Positions 21,701-36,700 are shown, counted from the stretch's first letter. The stretch is DNA of 64,000 bases from Euptelea pleiosperma (GCA_035048495.1 CM068553.1:27366978-27430977); one strand, 5' to 3'. A program made the numbers and translations. The notes: generated by a model from the sequence alone, not told the origin.

Positions 21701-24700
21701 GCCCCCAAGGGAAGACCGAGGTAGGTAGAGGGAAGCCGCCTGGACCTTGCAACCCAAGCTAGTCGCCAACTCTCTCAAGGTGGGGATATTGCCCACACCT
21801 ATTACCAAGATTTAAAAAGGCTAGTTCGGGTATTGAGGCGTTTTGCCTCCAAAAGGCGAGGCGTAAGCCTCATTTTAAAAAATAAAATGCCTGAAAAATT
21901 CTAAAAAATGTATAGTCAATTCTAGAAAATTAGAAATAGCATACCACGTGAAAAAATAACTTAAATAAGCATAAAAGTTACTGAGGTTATAATTTATACC
22001 TTAGGGTGACACTGTTGGGCACTCGGGCTGAAAGCCTGATGTTGATATCAAATCTTAAAAACATAAATTACATAACTAAATTACTAAATCTAAATAGTTA
22101 ATAAGCTAAGTCTACTGACAAAGTATCAATACTAACAAAGTAACTTCTTTTTTTATAAGTAATACTAACAAGGATAGAACTAGCAAAATAGTCGAGCGAG
22201 TCTGTAATGCTTAGATTTCTTACTTGAGTTTGGTGAGGTTCCTCACATGAAAACCGTAGGAAGCGACGAAATCAAAATCTGATGAGATTTGAACTCTCTA
22301 TGATAATTTCTTTCACGTGCAAATAATTAGGGATGGAAGCTTAAATTTAGGATTTCTCACAAAATAAAAGGTTTTAGAGAACAAAATTAAGACCTTTTAG
22401 GTCATTTTTATCATAAAAGATTATTGGAAGGGTATTTTGGAAAAATGAGTGAAATTTAAAAAAAAAAAGGGGTTACGGTTTCAGGTTTTAACATGTAAAA
22501 GTGAGACTATAGCCTCAAGTGGATTGAGGCTTAAGCCTCAGAAATGACCACTGAGGCTATAGCCTCGAGGCTGTTTCTTAGAGCCTCGAGGAGAGGCGAG
22601 CCTCAAGGCCTCAGAAAGCCTTTTTAAACCATGCCTATGACCTCACTCTTGGAATGATGAATTAGCCGCAAAATGCATCTGAGATATTAAGCTGACTATG
22701 GGAAGCATCCAAGAAAAACATCGTGTCATCTGCAAATTGAAGATGAGAGATCATAGGACCATTGTTGCCAGCCTGGAACCCTTCCAAAAAACCCACCATT
22801 CATAGCTTTGCAAGTCATTCTCCCGAGGGCTTCAACCGCTACCACAAACAGAAAGGGGGAGAGAGGGTTGCTTTGCTTTAAGCCTTTGGAACTAGAAAAG
22901 AACCCTGCAGTAGAACCATTAACAAGAATGGAGAATGAGGTGGAAGAAATACAGGTCCTGATCCAATTCCTCGATCTCTCCCCAAATCCCATCTTCCACA
23001 TCATATGGTCCAAAAAATTTCGGTTCACATGATCAAAAGCCTTCTACATGTCAATCTTGCAAAGGATACCACCCCTCCTATCTCGAACTCTAGAATCGAT
23101 GCATTCATTGGCAATCAGGACACTATCGTGGAGTTGTCTACCCCTCACAAAAGCTCAGTGGTAGGGGGAAATAATCGAGCTCAAGACTTCTTTCATTCTC
23201 GAGCCTAGCACCTTGGCTAAGATCTTATAAGAGATGCCAACGAGACTAATAGGTCGGAATTCACTTAAAGAATCAACCCCTTCCTTCTTAGGAATAAGAG
23301 TGGCAAAAGTGCTGTTAAAACATCTGTCAAGATATACTTCCTCCTCAAACTCCTTAATCATATGCAAGAAGTTCTCTCTCACAACACCCCAATACTTCTT
23401 AAGAAAGCAAGCGTGAAACAATTAGGACCAGGAGCTTTTTCACCGCAGAGGTTCTTGATAGCACTCAGAACTTCTTCCTCAACAATGGGCCTTTGATGCA
23501 GACAATAAAGCATCACATGGGTTCTACTAGTGGAAGACAAAGAAGATTTGAAAACCCCACATGCGTGTCCGTCATGAAGACTTCACATTGGAAAGCTGCA
23601 TGTGGGCTGCGTAGCGAGCTTTTGAAGAGTTTTTTATTGGTTTTCTAGGTATATTTTGATGGTTTTTAGAGTTTTGGGTGTCTTTGCAATTAGCCCAAAG
23701 TTAGGAGGCTCATTGTAATTTTGATTAGTTACTTTAAGTTGTATTTTTTTATAGCTATTAGATTAGATGGATGGCTGAGATTAGATTAGGTTGTTGAGTT
23801 ATTATATAAACTCTTTAGATGTACTTTTTCATTAATAATGAAATATATTGACTATTGCTCTTTGAGAATCTTTTGTGAATTGTTCTCATACTTCCTTGGT
23901 GTGAATCCAAGCTTCCTTGGTGCGAATCCAAGCTACTCAGTGCAAATCCGAAAGGTACTCTCTCTCTCTCTCTCTTTTCCTTCATCTTCATCTAATTCCC
24001 TCCCTTGTTTTCCTTATTTTGTGACCAATTTTCAGCCCATAAACCCTAATCGTACACCCCAAACCTTAACCCTAATTTCCCATTATCTATACCCATCAAA
24101 ACCCTAACCCTAACCCTAAATTTCTTGCCCTTTACTATCCACGTTATTGTTCACCTTCACAATTACTATTCATAGTTATTTATTAATTTAAAAAAAAAAA
24201 ATCAAACCCTATCCTTCTCAAAATCCTAGAAACCCTGAACTTGTTATAACCCTTTTCTACCCGTTCCAGTCCTATTTCAGCCCTTAATTGATTCTCTAAG
24301 CTTGTTGGAAGGTCCACCTTTCATTAGATCCTCGCCGTTAAAGCAATGGGCCTAATATTGTGGGATTGTGTGAAGGCCTTGAACTTTAATAAATTTATTG
24401 GCTTTAATCTGATTATTTGCGTGTGATTAGCATGAGAATTTATTATTTTATTGTTCTTAATAATTTTCTGTTAATCTCATCCTTTAGTTGGAAGCCATCA
24501 CATCTGTCCTGCATCAACTTGGTATCAGAGCCTTAAGTTAGCTTAAGGAGTTTCAGTCTTACACTTAGGATTTTATTTTGTTTTGTTTTATTTTATTTTA
24601 GATTAGTCTTGCATTAGTTTTGCATACTAGTTAGATCACTTTAGAAAACTTTGCATACTAGTTGGTCCGAAGGGCTCCAAATTTCAATGGTCATTGTGAC

Positions 24701-27700
24701 CCAGTAGCCCTCAATAACTGGTTATTTGACATGGATTGCTACTTTAAGCGGAATGTTATGCCCGAAGAGCGTAAGGTTAAGTTTACCAAGTAGAAATTGG
24801 TGGGACTTGCTAGGATCCATTGGGATAATGTGGAGCGCCAACTTGAAAGAGTGGGATGCGTACCCGTTACCTCTTGGGATGCTATGAAGGGGAAATTGAG
24901 AGACAAATACTACCCATAGTTCCCGTAGGATCGTAAACGGGACCAATTTCCAAAGGATACGACCCCTCTTAGATATAACTGGATGGCACCAACACCTGAG
25001 GAGGTCCATAACAGAGCTCGGCATCACCCACCTCAATTCGGAATGCTGAAGAAATTCTGACCACACCTCCCACGCCACATCACAATGCATCAGCAGGTGA
25101 TATACTGACTCCCCACTGTGCTTACACATGGAACAGAAGTTAACGATACAAAACCCTCGAGAAATCAAGTGATCAATAGTCAAGATCTTGTCCAAGGAAG
25201 CTGCCCACGCAAAGAAAGCAACTTTAGTGGGAATTTTCGATTTCCACCCCAATGAAACCGGGAACCAAGATCTACCATCCATGTTTAACTCCTCATAGAA
25301 GGATCGAATAGAGAAAGAACCACTTTTGCCCAGATTCAAACCTGCTTGTCCTAGACCAAAGGAGGAGGATGAATCACTTGGAGACAAGAGTGAAGATTTG
25401 CCTCTAATAAAGTTTCACTTATAAAAAAAAATAATACCGCCCATAGTCCTACCAAGGACTAGTCATGAAAATCCGTATGTAGAAAAACAGAGAGTCAGAG
25501 AAGGAAATCACTGAAGGTTGGAAGCAAATAGACGACTTGTTGAATCAATTGAAACAAATTGTGAGGTCTTTTAAGTCCATTGTTGACCCTACAGTAGAGT
25601 CTGCTGAGTCTCCCAAAGAGTCTCTTAGTGAACCTCTCAAGTCTCAACTTGAGTCTACTATTGAGCACATTAAGTCTATTGAGCCCATTGAGTCTACTCC
25701 TGAGCTCATTGTTGAGCCTATTTTTGAATCTACAGATGAGTCCACTGAGCCTGTTATTGAGTCCATTGTTGAGTACACGTCTAGGATTCTTGTAGATTCC
25801 AATCCCATAACAACTTTACATAGGCTTCATGACTTGCATGCTAAGACTAATAAGGAGGTTATTTTGAATAATGAACATCATAAATTTCATGTTGATTCAT
25901 ATTGCATTTCTGAGGATTTTCAGGTGAATGACTGTTATAATTCAGGTGAGTGACATACAACCCTATGGTGTTGGACACCATATAGCTTTGTGTCATCATA
26001 TACGTATTGTGGTGCTTGGTGAAGTTTTTAATGTCCAGATGACTTCCATCAAACTCAATGGAAGTAATTATGTTCCTTGGGCCAAGTCTGTTGAAGTGTT
26101 TCTTATGGCAAAGGAAAATTGAAATACTTTCGTGAAAATCAGTCCAAATTTGACGCCAGTAATTAGTCTGAGTGAGTACAGGAGAATGCCCAAGTCATGA
26201 CCTGATCGTGGAATAGCATGAATCCTAAAATCAACATCTTATGATGTTTTTGAATAGTGCAAAAGAGATTTGGGAGCATGTTTTTTGGTGAGAATAACAT
26301 CACCCAGACTTATTAGTTGGTTGAAGAGTATTTTTCCTTACAATAGGGTGAGAAATCTCTTGCAGAATGTTATTCTTCTCTTTAGAATATCTAGATGAAC
26401 TAAATGTCTACCAGCCTCTCACTTCAGATCTCGAGGAGCAACGTAGACAACGTGAGGACTTTGATGTTGTCTGTTTTCTCTTTGGCTTTCGATTGGAATA
26501 TGAGCCAGTTCGTGCTCAATTCTTGGGGAGTCTAGAATTCCTTAGTATTGACATTCCCTTTTAATTACCACGTTATGTCCTAGAGGGGGGGGGGGGGGGG
26601 GGGGAGTGTTTCTCTGCGGATTCTATATGGATTAAAAATTAATGATCACATATGGCGGAAAATGATCAAACAATCAAAATACGAATCATTCACAGAACAT
26701 AGATATGGGAAAATCTGAGACAAAATATGTAAACATTCACAATCACACGAGACACAGATTTATAGTGGTTCGGCGACTCCGCACCTACGTCCACTGTCCA
26801 ATACTCAACACGAGTAGTATTATATTATTTCAATCATGCATTACAACATTTCCAATCGAAATAAATAATCAAACAACTAAGATTCACTTAGTCTTAATCT
26901 AACGAGAATCACTTCTCGCTCACTTAGAGAGTCAGCCTAGGCTAGTAGCCTTTTAGAGAAGCACTAGGCCAGTAGTCTTTTAGAGAAGCACTCTTCTCAC
27001 GATCTACAATCCCCAACTCGTTCTATACGAGAATCACTTCTCGATTCACCTAGAGAGTCAGACTAGGCCCGTAGTATTTTAGAGAAACAGATTTCTCAAG
27101 GATTCCACCTTCGTTAACTCAATTTGATGAGTACTCACTCATCCACCAATCACAAATAATCAAGTTTGATAATTTTGAATTTACTCTAAAAGGTTTGTTC
27201 TAAGAGATACTTACCTTTTGATGAATTCGATAAAATGGAGAATCCTCGGAGAAGAATTCACTACAGAGACACTCTGCCAAGATAATCCTCTTCTAGAAGA
27301 AGATGATTGCAGGAATCAATACGCTTGTAGTCTTTTCAAACAATTAGAGCATTCACAAAGGATGAACTAGGTTTACTCAGGTGAATCTCTCTCAAATTCT
27401 AAATCTAGACTCAAGAGATGTTAATCAAAGAATGGGAGTCAAGAGATAGCTTGATTGGGTTACTCCATTGATGGGTTTAGACTCTAATAGATAAGGCTAT
27501 ACCCACACAAGAGAAACGGACCTAAAAGAGCCGTTCGAATGACTTAAGTGCGCCAAAAATCGCACAAGAGATTGAGTCAAAACGAGATCCGGAATTGGTG
27601 GGGTCAACCGCACTCCGGTCGGCCGCACAATATGGCAGGTCGGCCGCTTAGGTCAGAACGATAATTCTTTATCTATCAGGTCCGGTCGAGTTGTCGACAG

Positions 27701-30700
27701 CACCTTTTGACCGGTCAGAGTCAAGATTCCGGTCGGCTACTCAAAATGGTCGGTCGGCCGGTCCGCTGAAGCCTTCGCTGATAAACCCAAATTACACCGA
27801 AACCATCTTATATGACTAGGATAGCCTTCAAACAATACGAAATAGAACCAAGAGACATTTAGGGTCAAACAGATCTGCTGGCAACACGTGGTGCACCCTT
27901 AGATGTACGCGAGTAACCGTAACACGAGATTCTTGATAGTTGAACGTTCGTTGAGTGAGAACGTACTTTAATCATTCACATTTTCATGCTTGAGCTTGAC
28001 TTTGTCTTCAGTTTAGATTGAACACTTGGGTTGGTTTTCTTCAGCTTTAATTCTTCTTTGATTTGTTGATGAAGTCCACTTGATCTTTGACACTTCAGTC
28101 TTCAGCGAACTCCTAACTTAGCGATTTAAATTACGGAAGAACTAAATGTTCATGGGATTGACAATTGAGACTTTTCAAGTATGACAAGTCTGTGCTCGAC
28201 TTCAGCGCATCTAAGTGTTGGAGGTTGGTGGTGGATCTGCTGACAGATCAACGTTGGTAGTTTCTGGTGGCCGTGGTGGTGGTAGAGGAGATCGCGATCT
28301 CTAGTGGTGGTCGTGGTGTACCTCGTCATTGTATACATTGTGATATGGATGACCATACAGTGGATTATTGTTGGGATTTACATGGTAAACCAACCAACTA
28401 GCCGAACCATGCTTCGTATAGTGATAGTGGAAGTGCTACTTCTAGTTATACATTTGGTGCACCTGTTCAGTCATCAGTGGTTAACTTGGAAGTTGTCATT
28501 ATTTCTCGCGATGAATATGCCGAACTCATTCAACCACAACAATATGACCTTTATCCTCCACTACCACTACTCTTGCCCACTTTAGGTATTGCATGTCTTG
28601 CTTCCCAAGTTTTTGGGTCTTCTTCTCCTTGGGTCATTAATTCTAGAGCCTCTGATTACATGACTGAGGCTACAGTTGTGCTTTCCCCTATCCAGTATAC
28701 TTCTTCTTAGTTTGTTTCCTTAGTCTATGACAACTTCAAAGGTGTTCGGTATATGTCAAACCTCTCTTAGTCAGTCTTTACCTTCATCTTCTGTCTTATA
28801 TGTTCCTAAATTTTCATTCAGTCTTATGTTTGTCAGTAAATTTACTAGATTGTTGCATTGTTCAGTGACCTTTTATCATTCATATTGTGTTTTTCAGGAT
28901 CTCAACACGAAGAAGAGGATTAGTTGAGAGCGTGAGTTTGGTGGCCTCTACAATTTCGATGGTGAGGGTGAGACTACTGTGTTTCGGACGGCTTCCCTTA
29001 TATCGCATTAGTGGCATTTTAGGCTTGGTCATCCGTCGTTGCATTCCTTGAAGATCATGGTTCCTTCGTTGAGTGAGGTGTCTAGCTTAGAGTGTGAGTC
29101 TTGTTAGTTAGGGAAGCATCATAGAGTTTCTTTTCCTTCTAGAGTTGATCCTCGAGTTGTTAGACATCTTGCTTTAGTTTATTCAGATGTGTGGGGACCC
29201 ATCCAAGTTCCATCTCGTAATGGGTTTCGATATTTTGCTACTTTTGTAGATGATTTTTCAAGAATGACATGGTTATATTTAATGAAAGATCGTTCTGAGT
29301 TATTCTCTATTTTCAAATTGTTTCATGCGGACCTTCAAACTCAATTTTGTGTGCAAATTCAAAATTTTATTTTTTGATAATGTTAAAAAATATGACTCAT
29401 CATCTTTTCGTTCGTATTTAGAATCTCATGCTATTATTCATTAGACTTCCTATTCACATACACCTCAACAAAATGGGGTGGCTGAACGGAAGAACCGTCA
29501 TTTATTCGAGGTGGTTTGCGTTCTCTTGTTTGAAATGAATGTTCCTAAATCTTTTTGGAGTGATGTCGTTCTTACATCGTGCTATCTCATCAACCGCATG
29601 CCCATGTCTGTTCTTGGTGGTGAGTCTCCATTCTCTGTCCTATTTCCATGTAGTCTTCTGTTTCCTCTTCCTCCACGTGTTTTTGGTTGTGTGCTTTGTT
29701 CAGCGTCTTGACCCGGGTATTGATTAACAAGATCCACGTGCCATAAAGTGCATTTTTCTCGGATATTATCATACTCAGAAGGGTTATCTGTGTTTTACCA
29801 TGTCTCTCGTCGGTTCTTTGTGTGTCCCGACATTATTATCTTTGAGCATGTGTCTTTCTTTTCCGTTGAGAGTTCTATGAATAACTTTGTGTCTCATCCT
29901 CTTCTTGTTGAGATTGTTCCTTTTTCTGGTTTGCATTCGATATGCCAGCTCCGACAGCATTGCCGCTTCACACCTATGTACGTCGTCACCATCTACTACT
30001 GCCTACCTCGGACTCGTGTTTTTCACCTTCTGATTCATCGTCGCTGGATCTTGTCTTGCTTGCGTCTTCTTTTGACATTCTCATTTCATTACGGAAAGGT
30101 ACATGTTCGTGCACTAAACATCCCATTTCTCAGTATGTGTCATATGATTCTTTGTCTCCTGCCTATCGTTCTTTTGCTGCTTCTTTGTCGTCTGTTTATG
30201 TTCCTAACAATCTCCAGGAAGCTCTTTCTTCTCCTGGGTGGCTTGAGGCTATGGTTACTGAGATGGATGCTTTACATTCTAATGGTACATAGGATATGGT
30301 ATTTTACCTCTGGGGAAGCACATTGGTTGTCGTCGGGTATACACTATGAGGTTCCTCCCAGATGATTCTATTGTAAGGTTGAAGGCCCGCCTTATTGCCA
30401 AGGGGTACACTCAGTTGTATGGTGTTGATTATAGTGAGACCTTTTCACCGATTGTCAAGCTTGCCTTAGTGTGTGTGATTGTTTCCTTACCCGTTTCTTT
30501 GCATTGGCCATTATTTCAACTTGATGTAAAGAATGCGTTCTTGCATGGCGATCTACAAGAGGAGGTCTATATGGAGCAACCTCCTGGGTTTGCTGCTCAA
30601 GGGGAGTCTAGGAGTATTTGATACCTGAAGAAGGCGATATATGGACTGAAGCAGTCACTACATGCATGGTTTGGCAGATTCAGTGAGGCTATCGTTCAGT

Positions 30701-33700
30701 TTGGATTGACATAGTGCCAATACTGCCAATCCGATCATTTTGTCTTTGTGAAGAAAACAGATGATAAAACCATTGTTGGTTGTGTACATTGATGACATAG
30801 TGGTTATAGGAGATGACACTGTAGGTATTCAATGCTTAAAGCAGTTTCTACAAAGACAGTTTCATACTAAAGACCTAGGAAAGCTTTGGTATTTTCTAGG
30901 CATTGAGGTTGTCAGATCAAGCCATGGGATTAGTTTGTCTCAACGAAAATATGTTCTTGATATTCTTGGGGAGACATGTTTATTGGAGTCAAAACCAGTT
31001 GATACATCGATGGACCCCTAATACGAAGCTTGTATTTGATCAGGTGAGTTTTTGATGATCCACATCAATATCGGAGACTGGTTGGCAAGTTGAACTATTT
31101 TACTATAACCAGACCTGACATCATTGAGGTGTGTGGTTAGTCAGTTTTTGCAATCACCTCGCGTTCTACATTGGGATGCAGTTGTCCGTGTAGTCAGATA
31201 CTTAAAAGGTGCTCCTGGTCGTGGTTTGTTGTATAGATATCATGGTCATCTAGAGTGGTTGGTTATACAGATGCTGATTGGGCTAGGTCACTGTCTGATA
31301 GAAGGTCTACCGCGGATTACTGTATGTTCCTTGGTGGAAATCTAGTGTTATGGAGGAGTAAGAAACAATTTCTGGTTGCTAGATCTAGTGTGGAAGCCGA
31401 GTATAGAGCTATGTCTCATACGAGTTGTGAGTTGACTTGGTTAAATCAACTTCTTCAAGAACTAGGGGTTGAAGCAGAGATTCCTATGAAGTTGTACTGT
31501 TATAACCAAGCGGCTATTCATATAGCCTCAAATCCAGTGTTTCATGAATGGACAAAGCACATTGAGATAGATTGTCACTTTGTTCGAGACAAAGTGATGT
31601 GTGGTGACATTTCAACTCCATATATGAAGACAGAGGATCAGTTAGCAGATATGTTTACAAAGGCGCCTTATTCAAAACTTGTTAATGAAATATACACACT
31701 CATAAAAAAAATAAAATAAACTCATCTGGATCTTATTTGTTGCAAGCTGGCGATGCACGATGTTTACTCCCCAACTTGAGAGGGAGTGTTAGATATTATG
31801 TTATGTTTCTTAGTTGGTTTTATATATGGGATATATGAGGGGTATTATTGTCATTACATGTTCTTCTATGTTTTAAGTGGTTTAATATATAAATAGGGGA
31901 ACACGTCTAGGCCATTATGCATAAGACGTCAACTCCTCTCTTCTGCAATTCTTATCTCTCCCCTTCTATATGAAACCCTAAATATCTAACAACCTTCAAT
32001 CTTTGTTTTGCTTTTTGTAGAATAAATCTAACATAGAAAGGGAGTTGTTGAGGGTTTAGAGAGTTTGGAAAGTCGTAAAGGAAGAAAGGGAAGCAAAATC
32101 TGAAGTTTAGGACCTCTTTTTATCATTAAAATTGTATATAAGGACAATGAAAGTTAAAGTGTCGGTCGAAACTGACCGAAATTGAACGATATTGAGACAA
32201 AACGTTGTGATTATTAACATATGTATTTGTTATGGATTTAGGACTTTTATTTTTGTTTCTCCCTTTTATTTCTTTTATTTGTTTTTATAAGTCTTCGTAT
32301 ATAACCAGAGGTATTACTAGAATTTTACATTTGTTAGTGAAATAAAACATTATTGTGGGAATCATGGACACTATTCAATTCCCCCTTTCTCCTTTTCTTC
32401 CTTCCTTCAATCCTTCAATCCTTGTACAATCCATGTAGATTGCTACATGGTATCATAGCTTGCAATCGGTATTGTTCATTGGATACTATTCATCAATATT
32501 GTTTATCGGTACTGGACAATTGAAGGATTTTTTTTCAAGCCCTAGAGGACTTCTCTTGCTGCCGTAGTGTGTAGAAACCCTAGGGAAGGGCTTCTCTTGG
32601 TGCTGCATGCCCTAGCAAGCCTAGGGGAAGTGTTCTCTTGCTGCCACATGGTCTAAGGCTTTTGCATTCCACGTGGAAGATTCTGCATGCCTCAAATTAG
32701 ACAAAAAAATAGTGTTGCAGTCCTAGGGTTATGTGTCTAAGATATCTCGGGTTGCTGTAAAGGTATTTAATGCTTTATCAGACCTGTGGTGTAGTGCTGT
32801 TTCGAAACAACTTTGTATCCATGTCGAAACATGGTTTTAAAATTCGACAAAATTCGGCGACATTAGCCGAATTAATTCCGAGTTTTGACTAACCGAATTA
32901 AAGTGTACAAGTATTAAAAAATTTACAAAAAATCACCGAATTAATTCGATGTAAACAGTAAAAATTCGGCTAATTTCTCGAAGTTTAGCCTTTTTAGTAC
33001 AAAAATTGCAAAACATCGCCGAATTAATTCGTTTAATTGTAAACAATTAACTTAGAGAAGTTTGGAGAATTTTTAGCAAAACGTTGATAAAACACATTGA
33101 TTTTTAAAGATATGATAAAACACGTATAACTTATTATATCCTAAAAACAACCATTTAGAGCAACCTAAGCAAGATTAATATCATTTCACTCATTTTGGCA
33201 AAAAATCTTTAAACTTCTTTAAGTTAGCGAATTTTTACAGAAATTCTCTAAATCGAATTGAACTTCCCCGAATTAATTCCGAATTTTAACTGACCGAAGT
33301 CTAAGGCGAAGTCGAAGTTTAGAACCTTGTGTCGAAACCAAAACGTTTCGGGTGAAATGTTTTGGTTTTGGAGGCTGAAATTTTAAACCATGCTCTGTTT
33401 TTTTCTTTATGATATCCGAATTTAAAGATGAAGATACAATACTTGATCAGATAAATATCCAAGATGCCAATTGGTTCCAGAGCCTTTCAACCATGTCTGA
33501 GTCCATTAACAGCAGGTCTTCTATCAATAACATACCCAACCAAATTTTTTGCCATTTCTCAGCTTCAGATACAGGTAAGGAGTTTGGGCATCTAGCTGTT
33601 CTGCGATTATTAACCACCTCGAAGGAATAAAGTGCAGTTCAAACCCTTCATCCTTCTTCACACACACCCAAAGAAAGAAGTACACAACTCTTATTCTTCA

Positions 33701-36700
33701 CCGTATCTAATCTTACTTTAAATGGTTCCTTGACTAGAGAAGGAAAATATGTCCATTAATCAGATCCGAACCATCAACAGGTCCATCATGTTTTTTGGTC
33801 ATCTACCTTTGTGTTATGACGGCTAAATATTTTTCCTGATCAATGGAGGGAACTCAGATGTTACACGAACCTGCTTACCAATACTCTTTTTCGAATCCCC
33901 AATTGAGTCTGCATCAGCCCCTGGATCAACTTCGACAGCAGCAACCCCTTTTACCAACCTCTTCCTCACCACAGGGGCTAATATGGGGGAAGAAAATCTC
34001 CTTGGTGGCATGGAGAAAGGCCGCCGAAGCGGCCCTGATCAGAAGTCACCTATTCACCTATTCAGGATTGTGCTGGCTTCTTAATTTTAGAACTTCTCTA
34101 TGGGGTTGTCACAAAGTGAATATCAGTTCAAAAATCAAACGCTACACAATAGGTTGCCCATGGCACATTCCTTGACTCCCGTCTTAAAGTTGTAATAAAA
34201 GAAGACCAGTTAATTCCGATTCGAACCGAACTTTAAACATAGAATAAATACTTACAAACCTTTCTTCCCTTAAAACTTCAACCCTTTAACTTCATTAACG
34301 ATAATGGAATTCTCCATCCAAGCTAGGCCAGATTTTGAGATTAATAACTTTTCTTGACTCCTTTTTTCAGAACTTCATCTTCATGGCTCGATGGGCTGTC
34401 TAAAGTCATCCTAGAAATTGGGCAATCAATTTGAAACTTTGGTTTAAACAGAGAATCTTATAGAAATTTGGCTAGAAAAGAAACTGAAGGCCTTTATCAT
34501 ATTAAACATGATATTCTTTCCCCTGTTTAAACTCAGCTCAAATTTCGACAAGAAGCGCTGCATTTTTATTTATACTTTTTGTTAATGGGGATGCAAAGCT
34601 CATCTATGATTCCAGCTATTATTTTGGACTGCAACAATTTCCTTTGAAACCTCCATGGAGCATACATAACATAGTTTATTTTAAATCAGTCTATTTTTTT
34701 CACCTGCAAAAAAAATAAAAAAAATCAGTATACTTTTTTCTTGTTCCATTAATTAGGTATTTTGAACTAATCATTCATGAAACTCACCGTTAATTTTGTT
34801 ATTGCTTGTTTCTAACTATCAGTTATATTCTTATCCACAGATGTGTCTTATTGGCATTCATTAATTTCTTGTATGCATGTTTACTTTGTATTACCTCTTG
34901 ACTTGTATTTCATGACACAGGTGGAGTGGTAACAAGTTGCAGGTTATTGTGGGTACGGTATGTATGACTGTAGTCATCATTCTTATATTTCTATTAGTTA
35001 GGGTGTGCCATTCCAACATCTTTGGTTATGTTGCAGGTTGCATTTGGTATGGGCATCAATAAGCCAGATGGTGAGCATTGCATGTTTACTTCATTACTTT
35101 CTTTATTGCATATCTCCTTGCTAATCCGAAAAGTAAGGAAATATAGTAAAAAATGGGGATAAAAGTATTTCTTCACACTTCTCACATGTTTTGAAATCTC
35201 GGTCATAAACAGTAAATTTCGTTGAAATAGTTCAAGTAAACTTCAATTTTCTTACTCGTTGGATAGTAAGGAATTTAAATCACCTTGGGTATTGAATCTT
35301 TTGTAGTAAGGAATTAACTTCAAGAAACCATTCACTGTCACGCCTCGCAACCTGGGTCCAGCACATCTAGTGCCAACATAGATCCCAAGGCATGATCCGG
35401 GAATGAATCCCCAAAACACGCCATAAATAATGTAGTGCCAGTTGATAAAACATGCGCTATCTAAATGAATTAAATTAAAACCAATATCCAAATAAACATA
35501 ATATCTGGAATGAAGTAAATAACTAGCTGAAGGTAAATACAACCCAAGCCTCACTATATGTTTCTCTCAAATAAAATAAATACTACTGGCTAATTGGAGA
35601 ACTCCAAGACTAACTAAGTCCTCAAAAGTGTGCACTCATACTGCCGTGCTGACCTGAAAAGAGAATTCCCATGAGGGGTGAGTTCAATCGGCTCACAAGT
35701 AAAACTACATACCCTTCCCGGTGCATGTGTTTAAGTGTACAAACCACATGCCAATAATCCAGTGTCTGATCACTGCCCATTGATTCTCGATTGCGGCGGT
35801 ATAAGTAATTCCCATCAATGAGTTAATTTTCTTACTCGTTTGATAGTAAGGAATTTAAATCACCTTGGGTATTGAATCTTTTTTAGTATGGAATTAGCTT
35901 CAAGAAACCACTCACTGTTACGCCCCGCGACCTGGGTCCAGCACATCTAGTGCCAACATAAATCCCGAGGTGCGATCCGGGAACGAATCCCCAGAACACA
36001 CCATAAATAATGTAGTGCCAGTTGATAAAATATGCGCTATCTAAATGAATTAAATTAAAACCAATATCCAAATAAACATAATATCTGGAATGAAGTAAAT
36101 AGTTGAAGTGGTGATTAGGGTTAGGGTTAGGCAGTCAAAGATCGAAGAGAGTCCAAAAGAGAAGAGAGAGAAGGGAGAGGTGGCTAGATCAAGTCAGGGG
36201 ATCTTCATCTCCTAAACAAAGTATATCCTCGATCTTCTTAAGGACACAGGGAAGTTAGGGGCAAGGCCTATGGACACCCCTATAGAATAGAATCACAAGT
36301 TGGGATATGCTACTGGTGAGTTACTGAAGGACGTTGAGAGTTTTCAACGACTAGTTGGTAGATTGATCTACATCCAATTGACTAGGCCAGACATTGTTAT
36401 CAGATACGTAGAAATACGTATTTTTCATGTAATAGGGGTAGTTATGTAAATACCCCCCACGAGGGGTATACTTGTCCTTTCTGTAATTCCTTTCATATAA
36501 ATAAGATTTATGGAGTCATTGTGACTTAAGCACAAGACATCCATTTCTCTCTCTCTCTCTCTTTTTCTCCCATACTGTGAAACCCTAATCTTAACCCTAA
36601 TTCTACAATTCAACTTGGTATCAGAGCAAGGTTGCAGGGCTATTAGAAGGGATTCCTCTCAGACTTCATCCTGGAAGGTGATGATGTCATCCAAGCCAAA

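Larger units (their letters stand above)
26035..31719 (+). pseudogene. gag-pol of copia E, heavily mutated
   Basis: The visible order is: Gag (26035-26564), one CCHC knuckle (C-I-H-C near 28340), a protease site reading N-S-R-A instead of D-S-G-A near 28637, integrase with S-D-V-W-G-P near 29185, F-V-D-D-F-S-R near 29246 and [10 protein letters not shown] near 29469, RT with [12 protein letters not shown] near 30520 and Y-I-D-D near 30786, and RNase H with A-D-W-A from 31270 to 31719. At least ten stops or frame changes separate these blocks. The loss of the protease catalytic Asp shows it is dead. Confidence 0.8.
25960..31991 (+). mobile_element. Copia E: decayed Ty1/copia element lacking its 5' LTR
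   Basis: Gag-like sequence starts near 26035 (I-K-L-N-G-S-N-Y). The element runs through protease, integrase, RT and RNase H to a 3' LTR at 31787-31991. A second repeat (about 26578-28140, antisense) is inserted between the Gag core and the zinc knuckle. No matching 5' LTR was found near 25950, where gypsy gag sequence is adjacent, so the 5' end was lost or replaced. Many stops and frameshifts make it older than copia A. Confidence 0.8.

Noticed and set aside
24100..24119. accctaaccctaaccctaaa and ttagggttaggg (36120, 39885) as interstitial telomere repeats.
   Set aside because: They are short, imperfect, and occur at equivalent places in LTR leaders, where aaccctaa words are common.
25537..25953. 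A 138-codon acidic open frame as a host gene.
   Set aside because: It is low-complexity, follows gypsy gag, and has no promoter or splice context of its own. It is kept as part of the gag remnant.
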